Below are positions 44,470 to 55,000 of a stretch of 64,000 bases of DNA, one piece after another. Within the stretch, counting starts at the first letter, position 1. Each line of letters starts with the position of its first letter. A program made the position numbers and the translations under genes. The notes beneath the pieces were generated by a model, which saw only the letters and a program-made list of their open reading frames with translations, did no database searches and had not been told where the DNA came from. Source of the stretch: Tunturiibacter gelidiferens (GTDB taxonomy: Bacteria > Acidobacteriota > Terriglobia > Terriglobales > Acidobacteriaceae); the NCBI RefSeq assembly GCF_013410115.1, contig NZ_JACCCV010000001.1:992001-1056000 (forward strand), written 5' to 3'.

Positions 44470-47400
44470 ATGCACACTGATCTCAACCGACATCGGCAGA
44501 CACTCGCCGGCAAATTATTACTGCTCCTCTGTCTGCTGCTCTTCCCAGTCCTCGGGCTGCGGGCCCAGACAGACACAGGTCGAGTCACCGGTATTGTTAC
44601 CGACCCCTCTGGTGCCGTCATCCCGGGTACCACGCTCAAACTCATTAATACTGACACTGGCATTACGCTTTCCGTAATCGCTGGGAACGACGGAAATTTC
44701 ACCTTCTCCGCCGTCCCCCGTGGCAACTACCGCGTTGAAGCCAGCCACAGCGGATTTCAGAGCGTCAATCAGTCCTTCGCTCTACAGGTCTCCCAGGTCC
44801 AGACCATCGAGTTCAAAATGACCATCGGCTCCTCCAACGAAACCGTTGAGGTAACCGATGCCGCTCCAGTCGTCGACGTCTCTACCTCATCCACCGGAGC
44901 TGTCATTGAGGGCAAGCAGGTCACCGATCTCCCTCTCAACGGCCGCAACTTTACCAGTCTCGCCAATCTGATCCCCGGCGTCACCCGTGGAGCCTTCAAC
45001 TCTGACGCCAGCGGGCGCAACGGTAACGTCGAAACTTTCCGCTATTCGGACTCCGGCGGTGGCGCTCTCTCCGTCAATGGACTTCGTCAACAATCCAACA
45101 ACTTCATCCTGGATGGAGTCGACAACAACGAGTCTCTCGTAAATTCCATCGTCTTCTTTACCCCGCCCGAAGCCATCCAGGAGTTCCGGGTCACCACATC
45201 CGTTGCCCCCGCAGAGTTCGGTCGCGCCGGCGGTGCCATCCTTCAGAACTCCGTCAAATCCGGAACCAACAGCATCCATGGCTCGGCCTTCGGATACTTC
45301 CGCGATCAGATCTTCGACGCCAACCCCCTTTACTTCAATCCCGGCAATCCAGCGCCAGCCTTTCAGCGCAAACAGTTCGGCGTTGCCGCAGGGGGACCCC
45401 TCTGGAAAGACAAGATCTTCCTCTTCGGCGACTACCAGGCACTCCGTCAGAAACAGCCAAAGGACACCGGCTTCTACACCGTCCCCACAGCACTTATGCG
45501 TCAGGGCAACTTCTCCGAGTTGCTCGGTCAAAACGTCACCAGCAATCCCGGGGCCTTCTCTTCGGCAACCGGTTGCCCCGCACCAGCCGCAAACGCGACG
45601 CTTGTGGTCGGAGCCATCTACGATCCGACAACGTGCCAGCCCTTCGCCGGAAATATCATCCCGCAAAATCGCATCAACTCCGCCGGTCTAAAGTACCTCA
45701 ACGCGTTCGACGCACCCACCCGCGGCGGCATCCTGAATAACTACTTCGCAGTCCGTAAAGCGATCCAGAACTTCAACGACTTCGACGTGCGCCTCGACTA
45801 TCACGTCTCCCAGAAGGATTCGATCTTCGTCCGTTACAGCTACGGCCAGGACAACCTCAACGTCAACAGCCTCTTCACCAACCTTCCGGCAGGTTTTGCC
45901 TCCGGCGCCAACGTAAACCACCCACGCGGTGGAGCGGCCGGGTACACCCACATCTTTACCTCTAATCTCGTCAACGAATTTCGCTTCGGCTACATCCGTC
46001 CCGAGTTCGCCTACATCAACCCAGACCAGGGCACACCCATCTCCGCCAATCTCGGCATCGTCAATGCAAACCGTAACCCCCTTCTGGGAGGCGGCGCTCT
46101 TATCGGCGGCAGCAACACGCAGATCGAGTACACCGGTGACGGCGGTCCCTACTCCGTCCCCGAGAAAACCTTCCAGTATCTCGACAGCGTCACCTACACC
46201 CGCGGCAAACACACCATGAAAGCCGGCGCCAACGTCCTGCGCCGCGAGGTTGACTTCTTCCAGGGGAATGACTCCAAAGGCTACTTCGTCCTGGGCGGAG
46301 TGAACTATCCCGGAACCGGACGCTTCACCGGATATGAAACCTCCGAGATCCTCGCTGGCTTCTCCGACTATGAGATCGGTGCAGCCAGCACCTTCTTCAA
46401 AACCTTCAACTACGAGACCGGCTACTTCGTCCAGGACGATTGGAAGGCGACCCGCAGGCTTACTCTCAACCTCGGCATTCGCTACGATCTCTATACTTAC
46501 CCGTACGAGCAGAACAACAACCAGGCGAACTATGACTTTGCCACTGCATCCCTCCAGGTTGCAGGCGTCAACGGGAACTCACGCTCGCTCATTAATACAG
46601 ACAAGAACAACTTCGCACCGCGTATCGGCTTTGCCTACGATCTCTATGGCAACGGTAAGACCTCACTCCGAGGCGGCTACGGCATCTTCTACTTCCTCGA
46701 CCGTGGCGGCGTCGGCAACCAACTCTCCAACCAGCCCGGCTTCAATGGAGTCAATCAGTACGCCGCGACCAACGGCTATCGCATCACCTTCACAGGTCAA
46801 AGCCCAACCACTCCTAACGACGCAGCCACCGCAACCGCAGCTCTTCCCATACCTGCCTTCGGACCAGGTGCGATCAACTCCATCAACCTGTCGAACGCTA
46901 CCGTCATCGCCGTGCCAAAGAACAATCAGAACGGTTCGGTGACGCAATACAACCTGCAAGTCCAGCAGCAGCTCGATCACGCGACCTCGCTCAACATCGC
47001 GTATGTCGGCAACAAATCCGATCACCTGATGACCTGGTACAACGCCAACTCGCCTGTCCTCGACGGCACCACGAAGGGCCTCTTCCCCAACCGCGGCACC
47101 ATCACCGAGGGTCTGGCTGGCGGTTCCTCAAAGTATGACGGCCTGCAGATCTACCTTGACCGCCACGTCGGCTCGAGCTTCCTTGCAACCGTCGCGTATA
47201 CCTGGTCTCACACCCGCGACAACTCGAGTGGAGCCTTCAGTTCAGGCGCAGGCGCAAGTTCCAGCGGACGCATCTTCATCACCCAGCAGGGAGTCGATCT
47301 GCCTGCCAACTACGGCAACTCCGACCAGGATCAGCGTAACGTCTTCGTCGCCAGTGCCGTCTACTCGCTGCCCGTCGGCCGGGGCAAGATGTTCGGCTCA

Positions 47401-47964
47401 AACATGAACCACGCGCTCGACGAGGTCGTCGGCGGCTGGCAACTCAACACTATCGTCACCCTCGACAGCGGCACGCCGATCGACCTCAACACCACCGGCA
47501 GCCCAGGAACCATCGACAACCGGCCAGACCTCATCAGCTTCAGCAAGGTATCCCGCCAGCTGGTCGGAGGCTCGACCAACTCCAACAACCGCACCTTCTT
47601 CACCGGTGTCTTCGCGACTCCGCCCATCAACTCCTCCGGCATCTTCACTCGTCCGGGAACCCTGCAGCGCAACGCCTTCGCTGGGCCCGGCTACAAGACC
47701 GTGGACCTGGGTCTTTTCAAAGGATTCCACATCACCGAGCGAGTCAACGCCGAGTTTCGCGCTCAGGCATATAACCTCTTCAACACACCGCAGTTCGGCA
47801 ATCCCGACACCAACATCCGCGACGGCGTCAACGTTCCCGGATCGACAACCATCTTCACCACCGGCGCAAACGCGAGCGGTGCAAATAACGGCTTCGGCAG
47901 CATCAACAGCATTCGCCTCAACACCGAACGCCAGCTTGAGCTCGCCGCTCACATCAACTTCTAA
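44470..47964 (+). CDS. TonB-dependent receptor with carboxypeptidase-regulatory-like domain (Oar-like)
   Basis: The 1164-residue outer-membrane protein has a signal peptide (about 1-33), a carboxypeptidase-regulatory-like beta domain (about 38-120; GRVTGIVTDPSGAVIPG, FTFSAVPRGNYRVEA), a plug domain with LPLNGRNFTSLANLIPGV and DGVDNNES, and a long barrel ending LNTERQLELAAHINF. This is the Oar-like class abundant in acidobacteria, used to import large substrates. No separate SusD-like partner gene is present. It precedes a GH13 amylase gene by about 100 bases, so alpha-glucan uptake is a reasonable guess. Confidence 0.93.
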   Translation: MHTDLNRHRQTLAGKLLLLLCLLLFPVLGLRAQTDTGRVTGIVTDPSGAVIPGTTLKLINTDTGITLSVIAGNDGNFTFSAVPRGNYRVEASHSGFQSVNQSFALQVSQVQTIEFKMTIGSSNETVEVTDAAPVVDVSTSSTGAVIEGKQVTDLPLNGRNFTSLANLIPGVTRGAFNSDASGRNGNVETFRYSDSGGGALSVNGLRQQSNNFILDGVDNNESLVNSIVFFTPPEAIQEFRVTTSVAPAEFGRAGGAILQNSVKSGTNSIHGSAFGYFRDQIFDANPLYFNPGNPAPAFQRKQFGVAAGGPLWKDKIFLFGDYQALRQKQPKDTGFYTVPTALMRQGNFSELLGQNVTSNPGAFSSATGCPAPAANATLVVGAIYDPTTCQPFAGNIIPQNRINSAGLKYLNAFDAPTRGGILNNYFAVRKAIQNFNDFDVRLDYHVSQKDSIFVRYSYGQDNLNVNSLFTNLPAGFASGANVNHPRGGAAGYTHIFTSNLVNEFRFGYIRPEFAYINPDQGTPISANLGIVNANRNPLLGGGALIGGSNTQIEYTGDGGPYSVPEKTFQYLDSVTYTRGKHTMKAGANVLRREVDFFQGNDSKGYFVLGGVNYPGTGRFTGYETSEILAGFSDYEIGAASTFFKTFNYETGYFVQDDWKATRRLTLNLGIRYDLYTYPYEQNNNQANYDFATASLQVAGVNGNSRSLINTDKNNFAPRIGFAYDLYGNGKTSLRGGYGIFYFLDRGGVGNQLSNQPGFNGVNQYAATNGYRITFTGQSPTTPNDAATATAALPIPAFGPGAINSINLSNATVIAVPKNNQNGSVTQYNLQVQQQLDHATSLNIAYVGNKSDHLMTWYNANSPVLDGTTKGLFPNRGTITEGLAGGSSKYDGLQIYLDRHVGSSFLATVAYTWSHTRDNSSGAFSSGAGASSSGRIFITQQGVDLPANYGNSDQDQRNVFVASAVYSLPVGRGKMFGSNMNHALDEVVGGWQLNTIVTLDSGTPIDLNTTGSPGTIDNRPDLISFSKVSRQLVGGSTNSNNRTFFTGVFATPPINSSGIFTRPGTLQRNAFAGPGYKTVDLGLFKGFHITERVNAEFRAQAYNLFNTPQFGNPDTNIRDGVNVPGSTTIFTTGANASGANNGFGSINSIRLNTERQLELAAHINF

Positions 47965-48063
47965 CCCGCAGCAACCTCAGGCGGCATCATTGAGCTAGTC
48001 TCATGATGCCGCTCCTCTTCCCGGCACAATCCGCCATCACTCTTTCCTCTCGGGATTCCAACC

Positions 48064-49893
48064 ATGCGCCGCATTCTTGTAGCTCTTTTACTCACAGTAT
48101 CGGCGTTCGCCCAATCTCCTCGCATCGAGAAGATCGATCCCCCCAACTGGTGGGCCACCATGCCTGCGCCCATGCTCCTCGTCCAAGGCGAGAACCTCAC
48201 CTCCGCGCACTTCACTCTAAGCGACGCATCGCTGCACATCAACAAACTCGTCATCTCCGCCAACGGCCACTACGCGCAACTCTGGCTCTCTGCCTCACCC
48301 GCGCACTCTCAAACAATCCAGATCAACGTCCGCACACCAAACGGCCGAACCTCCAGCCGCTACTCCTTCGCGTCCCGCCGCAGCTCCTCCGACAGCTTTG
48401 CCGGCTTCTCCTCCAAAGACGTCATGTACCTCATCATGATCGACCGCTTCGCCGACGGAGATTCCACCAACGACGGCCCCGACCACGCCGCCGAACTCGC
48501 CAAACCCCGCGGCTGGCATGGCGGAGATCTTCGCGGCATTACCCAACACCTCGACTACCTTCAGCAGCTCGGCATCAATACCGTCTGGATCACACCCGTC
48601 TACCAGAACCGCGGTAGTCAGAGCTATCACGGCTACGGCGCTACCGACATGTACGCCGTCGACGACCATTTCGGCACCCTCGCCGATCTCAAAGATCTCG
48701 CCTCCGCTCTTCACGCCCGTCACATGAAGCTCGTCCTCGACACCGTGCCCAACCACATCGGCCCCAACCATCCCTGGGTTCGCGACAGCCCCGACCCCAC
48801 CTGGTTTCACGGCACCCTCGAGCATCACACCATCGCCCAGGGCGACTTCGCTCCCCTCACCGACCTCCACGCTCCCTGGCGCGACCAGCACAACGTAACC
48901 GAAGGCTGGTTCGCCAACACGCTTCCTGATCTCAATCAGGAAGATCCCGCCGTAGCCCGCTACCTCACCCAGAACTCCATCTGGTGGATCGAGCAGGGCG
49001 GCCTCGACGGTCTGCGCATCGATACCTTCCCCTACGTCGCTCGTCCTTTCTGGCAGAGCTTCCACGCCCAGCTCCATTCACTCTATCCGCACCTCACCAC
49101 CGTCGGCGAAGTCTTCAACGGCGATCCCACCATCACCTCTACCTTCGCCGGTGGCGTCACCCGCACCGGTATCGACACCGGCCTCGACACACCCTTCGAC
49201 TTCCCCTCATACTTCGCTCTCCGCGACGTCTTTCTCAAAGACGCGCCAATGACGAAGCTCGCCGACGTCCTTCGTCTCGACAATCTCTATCCCCACCCCG
49301 AGCGCCTCGTCCCTTTCGTCGGCAATCACGACACCACTCGCTTCCTCAATGACCCCGCGACAACCCCGCACACTCTCGAGCTCGCCTTCGCCATCCTCAC
49401 CACCATGCGCGGCATGCCCCAGATCTACTCCGGCGACGAGATCGCCATGCGCGGCGGCGAAGATCCCGATAACCGCCGCGACTTCCCCGGTGGCTTCGTC
49501 CCCGCTCCTGGCGCTGTGCAGAACGACGCCTTCAACCCATCCTCCCGCACTCCCGAGCAGCAGCAATCCTTCACCGCACTTCAAACCCTCCTCGCTCTCC
49601 GTCGCTCTCACCCCGCCCTCCAAACCGGAGACGAGCAACTCCTCCACGCTGACCAGAACGTTCTCGTCTACGTCCGCACCCTCCACACCCCCACCCAGCC
49701 CAGCCAACGCATTCTCGTCGCGATAAACAAAGCCGCCCAGCCCTCCGACACCATCGTCAACATCGAGGCCACCGCACTCGAAGGCGCTCAACAGGCCAAC
49801 ACCCTCTACGGATCCTCCGAGGCAACGCTAACCACAAACACCCTCACCCTTCACCTCGCACCTCAAACGGCCGCAATCTTCGACCTCAAGTAG
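48064..49893 (+). CDS. Exported GH13 alpha-amylase / cyclomaltodextrinase-like enzyme
   Basis: A 609-residue protein with a short signal peptide (1-17, LLLTVSAFAQ), an N-terminal cyclomaltodextrinase-type domain (about 20-105) and a GH13 barrel (about 118-510). Catalytic residues are all visible: Asp320 in GLRIDTF, Glu349 in VGEVFNGD and Asp423 in VGNHDTTRF; LDTVPNHIG is region I and SYHGYGATDMYAVD the calcium/substrate loop. A C-terminal beta domain ends the protein. It should cleave alpha-1,4-glucans or cyclic maltodextrins in the periplasm, next to the TonB receptor. Strong C-ending codon bias. Confidence 0.94.
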   Translation: MRRILVALLLTVSAFAQSPRIEKIDPPNWWATMPAPMLLVQGENLTSAHFTLSDASLHINKLVISANGHYAQLWLSASPAHSQTIQINVRTPNGRTSSRYSFASRRSSSDSFAGFSSKDVMYLIMIDRFADGDSTNDGPDHAAELAKPRGWHGGDLRGITQHLDYLQQLGINTVWITPVYQNRGSQSYHGYGATDMYAVDDHFGTLADLKDLASALHARHMKLVLDTVPNHIGPNHPWVRDSPDPTWFHGTLEHHTIAQGDFAPLTDLHAPWRDQHNVTEGWFANTLPDLNQEDPAVARYLTQNSIWWIEQGGLDGLRIDTFPYVARPFWQSFHAQLHSLYPHLTTVGEVFNGDPTITSTFAGGVTRTGIDTGLDTPFDFPSYFALRDVFLKDAPMTKLADVLRLDNLYPHPERLVPFVGNHDTTRFLNDPATTPHTLELAFAILTTMRGMPQIYSGDEIAMRGGEDPDNRRDFPGGFVPAPGAVQNDAFNPSSRTPEQQQSFTALQTLLALRRSHPALQTGDEQLLHADQNVLVYVRTLHTPTQPSQRILVAINKAAQPSDTIVNIEATALEGAQQANTLYGSSEATLTTNTLTLHLAPQTAAIFDLK

Positions 49894-49922
49894 AAGTTCC
49901 AACTGTTCAAAATTCTGAGTGC

Positions 49923-49953
49923 CCCATCCTTCGCGTCTTTTGCGAAGGGTGGG
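49923..49953. repeat. Palindromic intergenic element, copy 2
   Basis: Arms CCCATCCTTCGC / GCGAAGGGTGGG as in the element at 24773-24803, differing only in the loop. It begins 30 bases after the amylase stop. The rest of 49894-50189 shows no gene. Confidence 0.8.
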
Positions 49954-50189
49954 ATGAAGCCCGCCAGTACTGCCAAGCCCACCGGCCTAAAACGCTTCGA
50001 GCAGACCAAACAACTCCCCCCTGCCAGGCCGCGTCTTTGAAAGCATCAACCCCTCCATCAACTCACAAGACGCCATCCAAGAAACTCTCCAACAAACTCG
50101 CGGACAAAGATGTCTCCATAGACCCGCCAACTCTTCCGCTCCACGTCGAGGTCTATAATCTCGGCTACCACAAACTTTGGAGGTCTCTC

Positions 50190-50486
50190 GTGAAAAAGCT
50201 CGTAGCTCTCACCACCCTCGCACTCGCCTTGACCACCGCAGGCGCCTACGCCGAGTCCTTCAAGGGCTTCGTCTCCGACACCATGTGCGCCAACAAAGGC
50301 ACCAAAAACAGTGCCGACTGCGCAGCCAAGTGCATCAAGGGAGGCTCCGCCCCCGTCCTCGTCGTCGGCGACAAAGTCTACAAGATCACCAACCCCGACA
50401 CTCTCGTCCCCCACGCAGGCCACGACGTCACGGTCGAAGGCACTCTCAAGGGAGACTCCCTCACCGTCGAATCCGTCAAAATGTAA
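50190..50486 (+). CDS. Small secreted protein (DUF5818-like)
   Basis: A 98-residue exported protein with a signal peptide (about 1-22, LALTTAGAYAES). The mature part, FKGFVSDTMCANKG then CAAKCIKGGSAPVLVVGDKV and a strand-rich C-terminus (VTVEGTLKGDSLTVESVKM), has three Cys residues and looks like a small OB-like barrel common in acidobacteria. The start is GTG at 50190 with GGAGG six bases upstream; the frame is open upstream but that part lacks coding character. Function unknown. Confidence 0.85.
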   Translation: MKKLVALTTLALALTTAGAYAESFKGFVSDTMCANKGTKNSADCAAKCIKGGSAPVLVVGDKVYKITNPDTLVPHAGHDVTVEGTLKGDSLTVESVKM

Positions 50487-50537
50487 TCAGGCTTCGATCG
50501 GGCTGCTGAGCCAAATTCACGAGAAGGGCGCTCTGAT

Positions 50538-50920
50538 TCAGATCAAGTAGCCCGACACAGTTACGAACAACGTACCCGTCGACCCACCCGGGCTGTATCC
50601 CGTGACGACGATAAACGTCCCCGGGTCAGCGTACAAACGCACCGCCTGCAGAGCGGCATAAAAATCGTAGCCATTAGAGCTCTGAGCATAGGCAAAGGTT
50701 AGTGGGACAAACAAACTAACGTTATTGCCCCCACAGGGTAGTTCACGAAAGCCTCGAGCTGACTCCCCGGCGGACTCACGTCCAACTGCACACTCAAGGT
50801 CTCCACCACCAGGTGTCTCCCGGCCGGCACTGCGATAGACGGCGACCCAGTTGCTCCAAAAGGATTTGCCGGTAAGCCCGGTACAGATGCAACGGCGCTG
50901 ACTACATCAACCTTCTCCAT
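50538..50920 (-). pseudogene. Frameshifted small acidobacterial protein gene
   Basis: Two frames on the minus strand together form one protein-like sequence. The first begins at ATG 50920 (GGAGG five bases upstream) with MEKVDVVSAVASVPGLPANPFG and VPAGRHLVVETLSVQLDVSPPG, and runs into a stop at 50699-50701. The second, shifted by one base, continues LSLFVPLTFAYAQ, ALQAVRLYADPGTFIVVTGYS and GTLFVTVSGYLI, stopping at 50538. The joined product is about 127 residues, strand-rich, and resembles small hypothetical proteins I associate with acidobacteria. The break lies near 50705-50735, close to a run of five G. It could be a true frameshift or a sequencing error. Confidence 0.7.
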
Positions 50921-51072
50921 AAACGCCTCCAAGGTATCCCAGTTTTGCCGCTCAACCAATTAGCAACACGGCCTCCAGATAAAACAAAGGCTCAAGAATC
51001 CAGAGGTCCAGGCTGTCGGCGGTGGCCCGTGAACGCTACAACCAGACTGTAAACTGTCTAAGGACAATCCTT

Positions 51073-51999
51073 ATGACAGCAACTCCAATGATCGGTAAAC
51101 CGGTGGCGGATGCCATCGTAGCAAAGGTAGTAGCAGATGTTGCCTATCTGAAAGAAACCTACGACGTTGTCCCGCAATTGAGGGTCATACAGGTCGGAAC
51201 AGATGCTTCCTCCGAAGTCTATTTGCAAAACAAAATAAAGAGCTTCTCCAAGATCGGCATCCAAGTGCGGCCCCACACCTTTGAGTCATCCGTCAGTGCG
51301 GCCGAGATAGAAGACCTGGTGAGTGCCTTGAGTGAAGACAGGTCCGTTCACGGAATCATGATTGGGTTACCGCTTCCAGCTCACATCGAAAACGCCACCG
51401 GTGCCGCAAGAGGCAAATTCGATATCTTCGACCGCATACATCAATTCAAAGACGTCGATGGTGTGTCCCGGCACTCCACAGCAGAGCTCTATCGAGGGCA
51501 ACTCGAGCGCCTCACCTTCTTGCCCTCTACAGCTCTGGCCGTTAGTCGAATACTAAAGTTTTATGGTGTTGAAACGACCGGAAAACGGGTCGTAGTCGTG
51601 GGAAGGAATGACATCACCGGCAAGCCGATTCACCACATGTTGGGCGGCCGCATGGGAAACGCAACGGTCTCCTGGTGCCACCGCTTTACACCGAAGGAGA
51701 CGCATGACGACCTGACGAGAGCGGCGGATATAGTCATTACCTGTGTCGGCAGCGCTCGATATCAATTGAAAGCAGATGTTCTTCGCAGCGGATCCACAGT
51801 GATCGACGTAGGCACCCGAGTCGACAAGAACGGCAATCTGATCGGTGATGTACATTTCGACGACGTCAAGCACGTGGCAGCTTTCTTGACGCCTGTACCC
51901 AGAGGAGTCGGACCCGTTACCGTCGCATGCCTGATGGAAAACGTAGTCAGAGCTACGAGGTTTTGCGTTGGAGAAGATGTGCGCGGATACCAACTTTAG
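51073..51999 (+). CDS. folD: FolD-like methylenetetrahydrofolate dehydrogenase/cyclohydrolase, atypical active site
   Basis: A 308-residue FolD homologue: VIQVGTDASSEVYLQNKIKS with Tyr50 and the catalytic Lys54, KDVDG with the conserved Asp (about 129), VVVVGRNDITGKPIHHML for NAD(P) binding, and TPVPRGVGPVTVACLMEN. The position of the catalytic Gln in GILVQLPLP-type motifs is Gly98 here (IMIGLPLP), and there is an insertion of about 10 residues before KDVDG. It may have altered activity or be a paralogue. ATG 51073 follows AGGA; a GTG at 51022 is in frame. The TonB receptor gene starts 36 bases downstream. Confidence 0.85.
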   Translation: MTATPMIGKPVADAIVAKVVADVAYLKETYDVVPQLRVIQVGTDASSEVYLQNKIKSFSKIGIQVRPHTFESSVSAAEIEDLVSALSEDRSVHGIMIGLPLPAHIENATGAARGKFDIFDRIHQFKDVDGVSRHSTAELYRGQLERLTFLPSTALAVSRILKFYGVETTGKRVVVVGRNDITGKPIHHMLGGRMGNATVSWCHRFTPKETHDDLTRAADIVITCVGSARYQLKADVLRSGSTVIDVGTRVDKNGNLIGDVHFDDVKHVAAFLTPVPRGVGPVTVACLMENVVRATRFCVGEDVRGYQL

Positions 52000-52035
52000 G
52001 CCAACTCTATGTACGTCACAATATAATGGCGTCTC

Positions 52036-55000
52036 ATGCGTTCCCTTCAGGTTGCCCTCTTCGTGTTCTTCGTGTCTTCCTTGCTCTGCGCCCAGGAGCT
52101 GGCGACTCGATCTTGGGGAGGGACGCTGCAGAACCAAACCGGTGCCTCGACAAAGGACGCAACCATCCGCCTCGTCTCTAAAGAAGGCGAACTCAAATCC
52201 AATACCTCGGCAGACGGAAGTTTTCAGTTTCCCAATCTACCCCCGGGCGATTATGAACTCGATGTAACGGTTGACGGAATCGTTCACCACTCTGTGGAGT
52301 CACTCAGCCTCAAAGCGGATTCGCCCCGAGCTATCATAACTCTCTTCGCAGATGGCACCGTCGCGGTTGCACTTCGTTCAGAGGAAACCGCTAAGACTGG
52401 CGGAGAGAAGCTCTCAAGTCAAACCGTCAGTGCAATTCCATTGAACAAACGCGACTTTAGCCAGCTACTCCTGCTCGCGGCTGGAACCATGACCGACGCG
52501 AACGGCCAGACAAACTTCACCCAGCAGTTCGCCATCAACGGACAGCGCGGCGTCGAGGCAGTCTTCGCCATGGACGGCGCAGACACCAGCGACCCCGAGA
52601 TGGGTGGCGCAACATTCAGTAACTTCAACGTTGATGCCGTCCAGGAGATTCAATCGACCTCAGGCTGGATGCCGGCCGAGATTGGCCGCGGTGCCGCGGG
52701 CTTCACCAACATCACAACCCGTTCCGGAAGCAGTGGCTTTCACGGGTCTATCTTCGAATTCCTGCGCAACTCTGCGCTCGATGCGCGCAACTACTTCGAT
52801 CATCCCTCGATCGCCGAGCCCGGCCGAATCCCACCCTTCCGCCGCAACGAGTTCGGCTTCACAAATGGTGGCCCGGTCATCCTGCCCCACCTCTACGACG
52901 GAAGCGGAAAGACCTTCTACTTCGGCCAGTATCAAGGTTTTCGCCAGGTCCTGGGAACGACGCAGGTCCTTCCGGTTCCTACTGCTTCAGAGCGCCAGGG
53001 CATTGACACCACCGCCTTTCCGGGCGATACGCTGGTGATCACGCCCACACCTGCGATAGCGAAGATCCTCTCTCGCTATCCGCTGCCAAATAACCCGACA
53101 GGCTCCTACGGTGCTAACACTTATGCCGTGTCCTCGAAGGTAGTCACAAACGCGAACCAGTTCTCCGTGCGCATCGACCAGGTACTCTCGCCTAACAAAC
53201 ACCTCACCGCAAGATTCAACTTCAACAATCTCTTCGGTCCCACCACGAACCCCGACCAGACAACCATCGATCCCAGCTTCGGTGTTGTCTACGTCGATCA
53301 CCAGCGCAATGGAGTCGTTACCTACAACCAGACAGTCTCCCCGCGCTTCTCCTTCGAGAGTTCCATCAGCGCAACTCGAACGACTCCCCAGTTCCCAACG
53401 CCCAACCACGTCGATCCTGCGGTGAAGTTCAACGACGGCCTCTTCGAAGCATTCAACTCGGCTGGCGGCTCGGTGATGTCCGCCTACGGTAACCTCTTTG
53501 TGGCACGGCAGAACTTCGTAATCAACATCGGGCGCCACCTCATCAAGGCTGGTGGAGAGTTCCGGGCCAATCGCGATACGACTTACTTCGGCATCAGTCC
53601 AAATGGCGAGTACGACTTCGGCGGAGGAACCGCCTACTCCCCTGTAAACATCACCTCGCAGAGCGGTGCTCATAACATCCGCGTCGGCGACCCCCTACCA
53701 GATACTCTAAGCGGGCTCCTCACCGGGAGCGCTTTCGTCTACACCACTGCGGTCGCGCCCTCTTACGTCTCGGGTGGTGATCACATCGGCCCCGCAGCAA
53801 TCTCGCGCAACGGCGGAGCGATCTATGCTCAGGACACTTTCAAGATCACCGACCGCGTCGTCCTCGACTACGGACTCCGCTACGAGATCTACTCGCCCAT
53901 CACCGAACGTGCGCATCGCACCTCGGGCTTCCTCATGAACGGGTCGCAACAGGAATATCTTGACAATCCGCAGCCCGGATATCGGTTCGACTGGGGCGGT
54001 ATTGCTCCGCGCGTTCAAGTCGACTGGAGGATCACAAACACCCTTCACCTTCACGCCGGCGGCGGCATCACAACAATCCCGCCCAACATCTGGCAAGACA
54101 ATTTTCTCACCGGCGCCGTTCCCTTCGTGATTTATCCCCACGTTACCGCCGCCGCCGGAGCGCCAATTCTATACGGCTTCCAGATCACCTCTTCGCAGCT
54201 CCCAACCTTCTACACTCCAGCCGGGCAGAATGTCTTCGCCAGTGGCAACACCAAGAGTGTCCCTTCGAACACCGTTCTCGACATAGAGCGCTACCAGAGA
54301 GATCTCGGCGCACTCTCGCCAGGCGCTCAGTTCACGCCGTTGAATCTGACAGGAATCGACCGCCGCTTCGGCAACGGGTATCTGCAAACGTGGACACTCG
54401 GCGCGGAACGTCAGTTCGGCAAACTCACCGCTGACGCCGCCTACGTTGGCACGGCTTCGGTCAAGCTGCCACGCATCACCTTCCCCAACAGCTACTCCGG
54501 TGCCTCTCCGGGATTCGCCCCTTTCACGCAGTTTGACAGCTCCGGTAATGCCGTCGGCGGCTTCGGCACAGAACAGCTGATTACAAATAATGCTCATTCC
54601 ACCTACCACTCGTTGCAAACCTCGCTTGCAGGGTCGGTCGTTCAGAATGGCCCCAGCGTCCAGGTAAGCTACACATGGTCGAAGTCCATTGATGACACGA
54701 GCGGAGTCGGGGCAAACGGAAACACCACCGGCGCAGTATCCATCCCGTACCCGCAGAATCCTTTTGATATCCACGCGGAAAAGGGGCCGTCCAGCTTCGA
54801 CGTCACCCATGGATTCACCATGAGTCTTGCTCAGGATCTGCAGTTGGAGAAAGTGCAGTTTCTGCAGCCGATCAACCGAAAAGTCACCGCCGGGTGGGAG
54901 CTGCTGAGTATCTCCACCATCAGCAGTGGCCAGCCGTTTACGGTCTACTCCGGTGTACAGCAGACGGGAGCCGGTTCCAACGGAGTGGATCGACCGAACC

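Noticed and set aside
44887..45666. 259-codon minus-strand frame opposite the first TonB receptor
   Set aside because: Antisense shadow; the receptor is uninterrupted and recognisable along its whole length.
48295..49077. 260-codon minus-strand frame opposite the amylase
   Set aside because: The plus strand has a complete GH13 catalytic set; the antisense frame has no family features and arises from C-ending codons.
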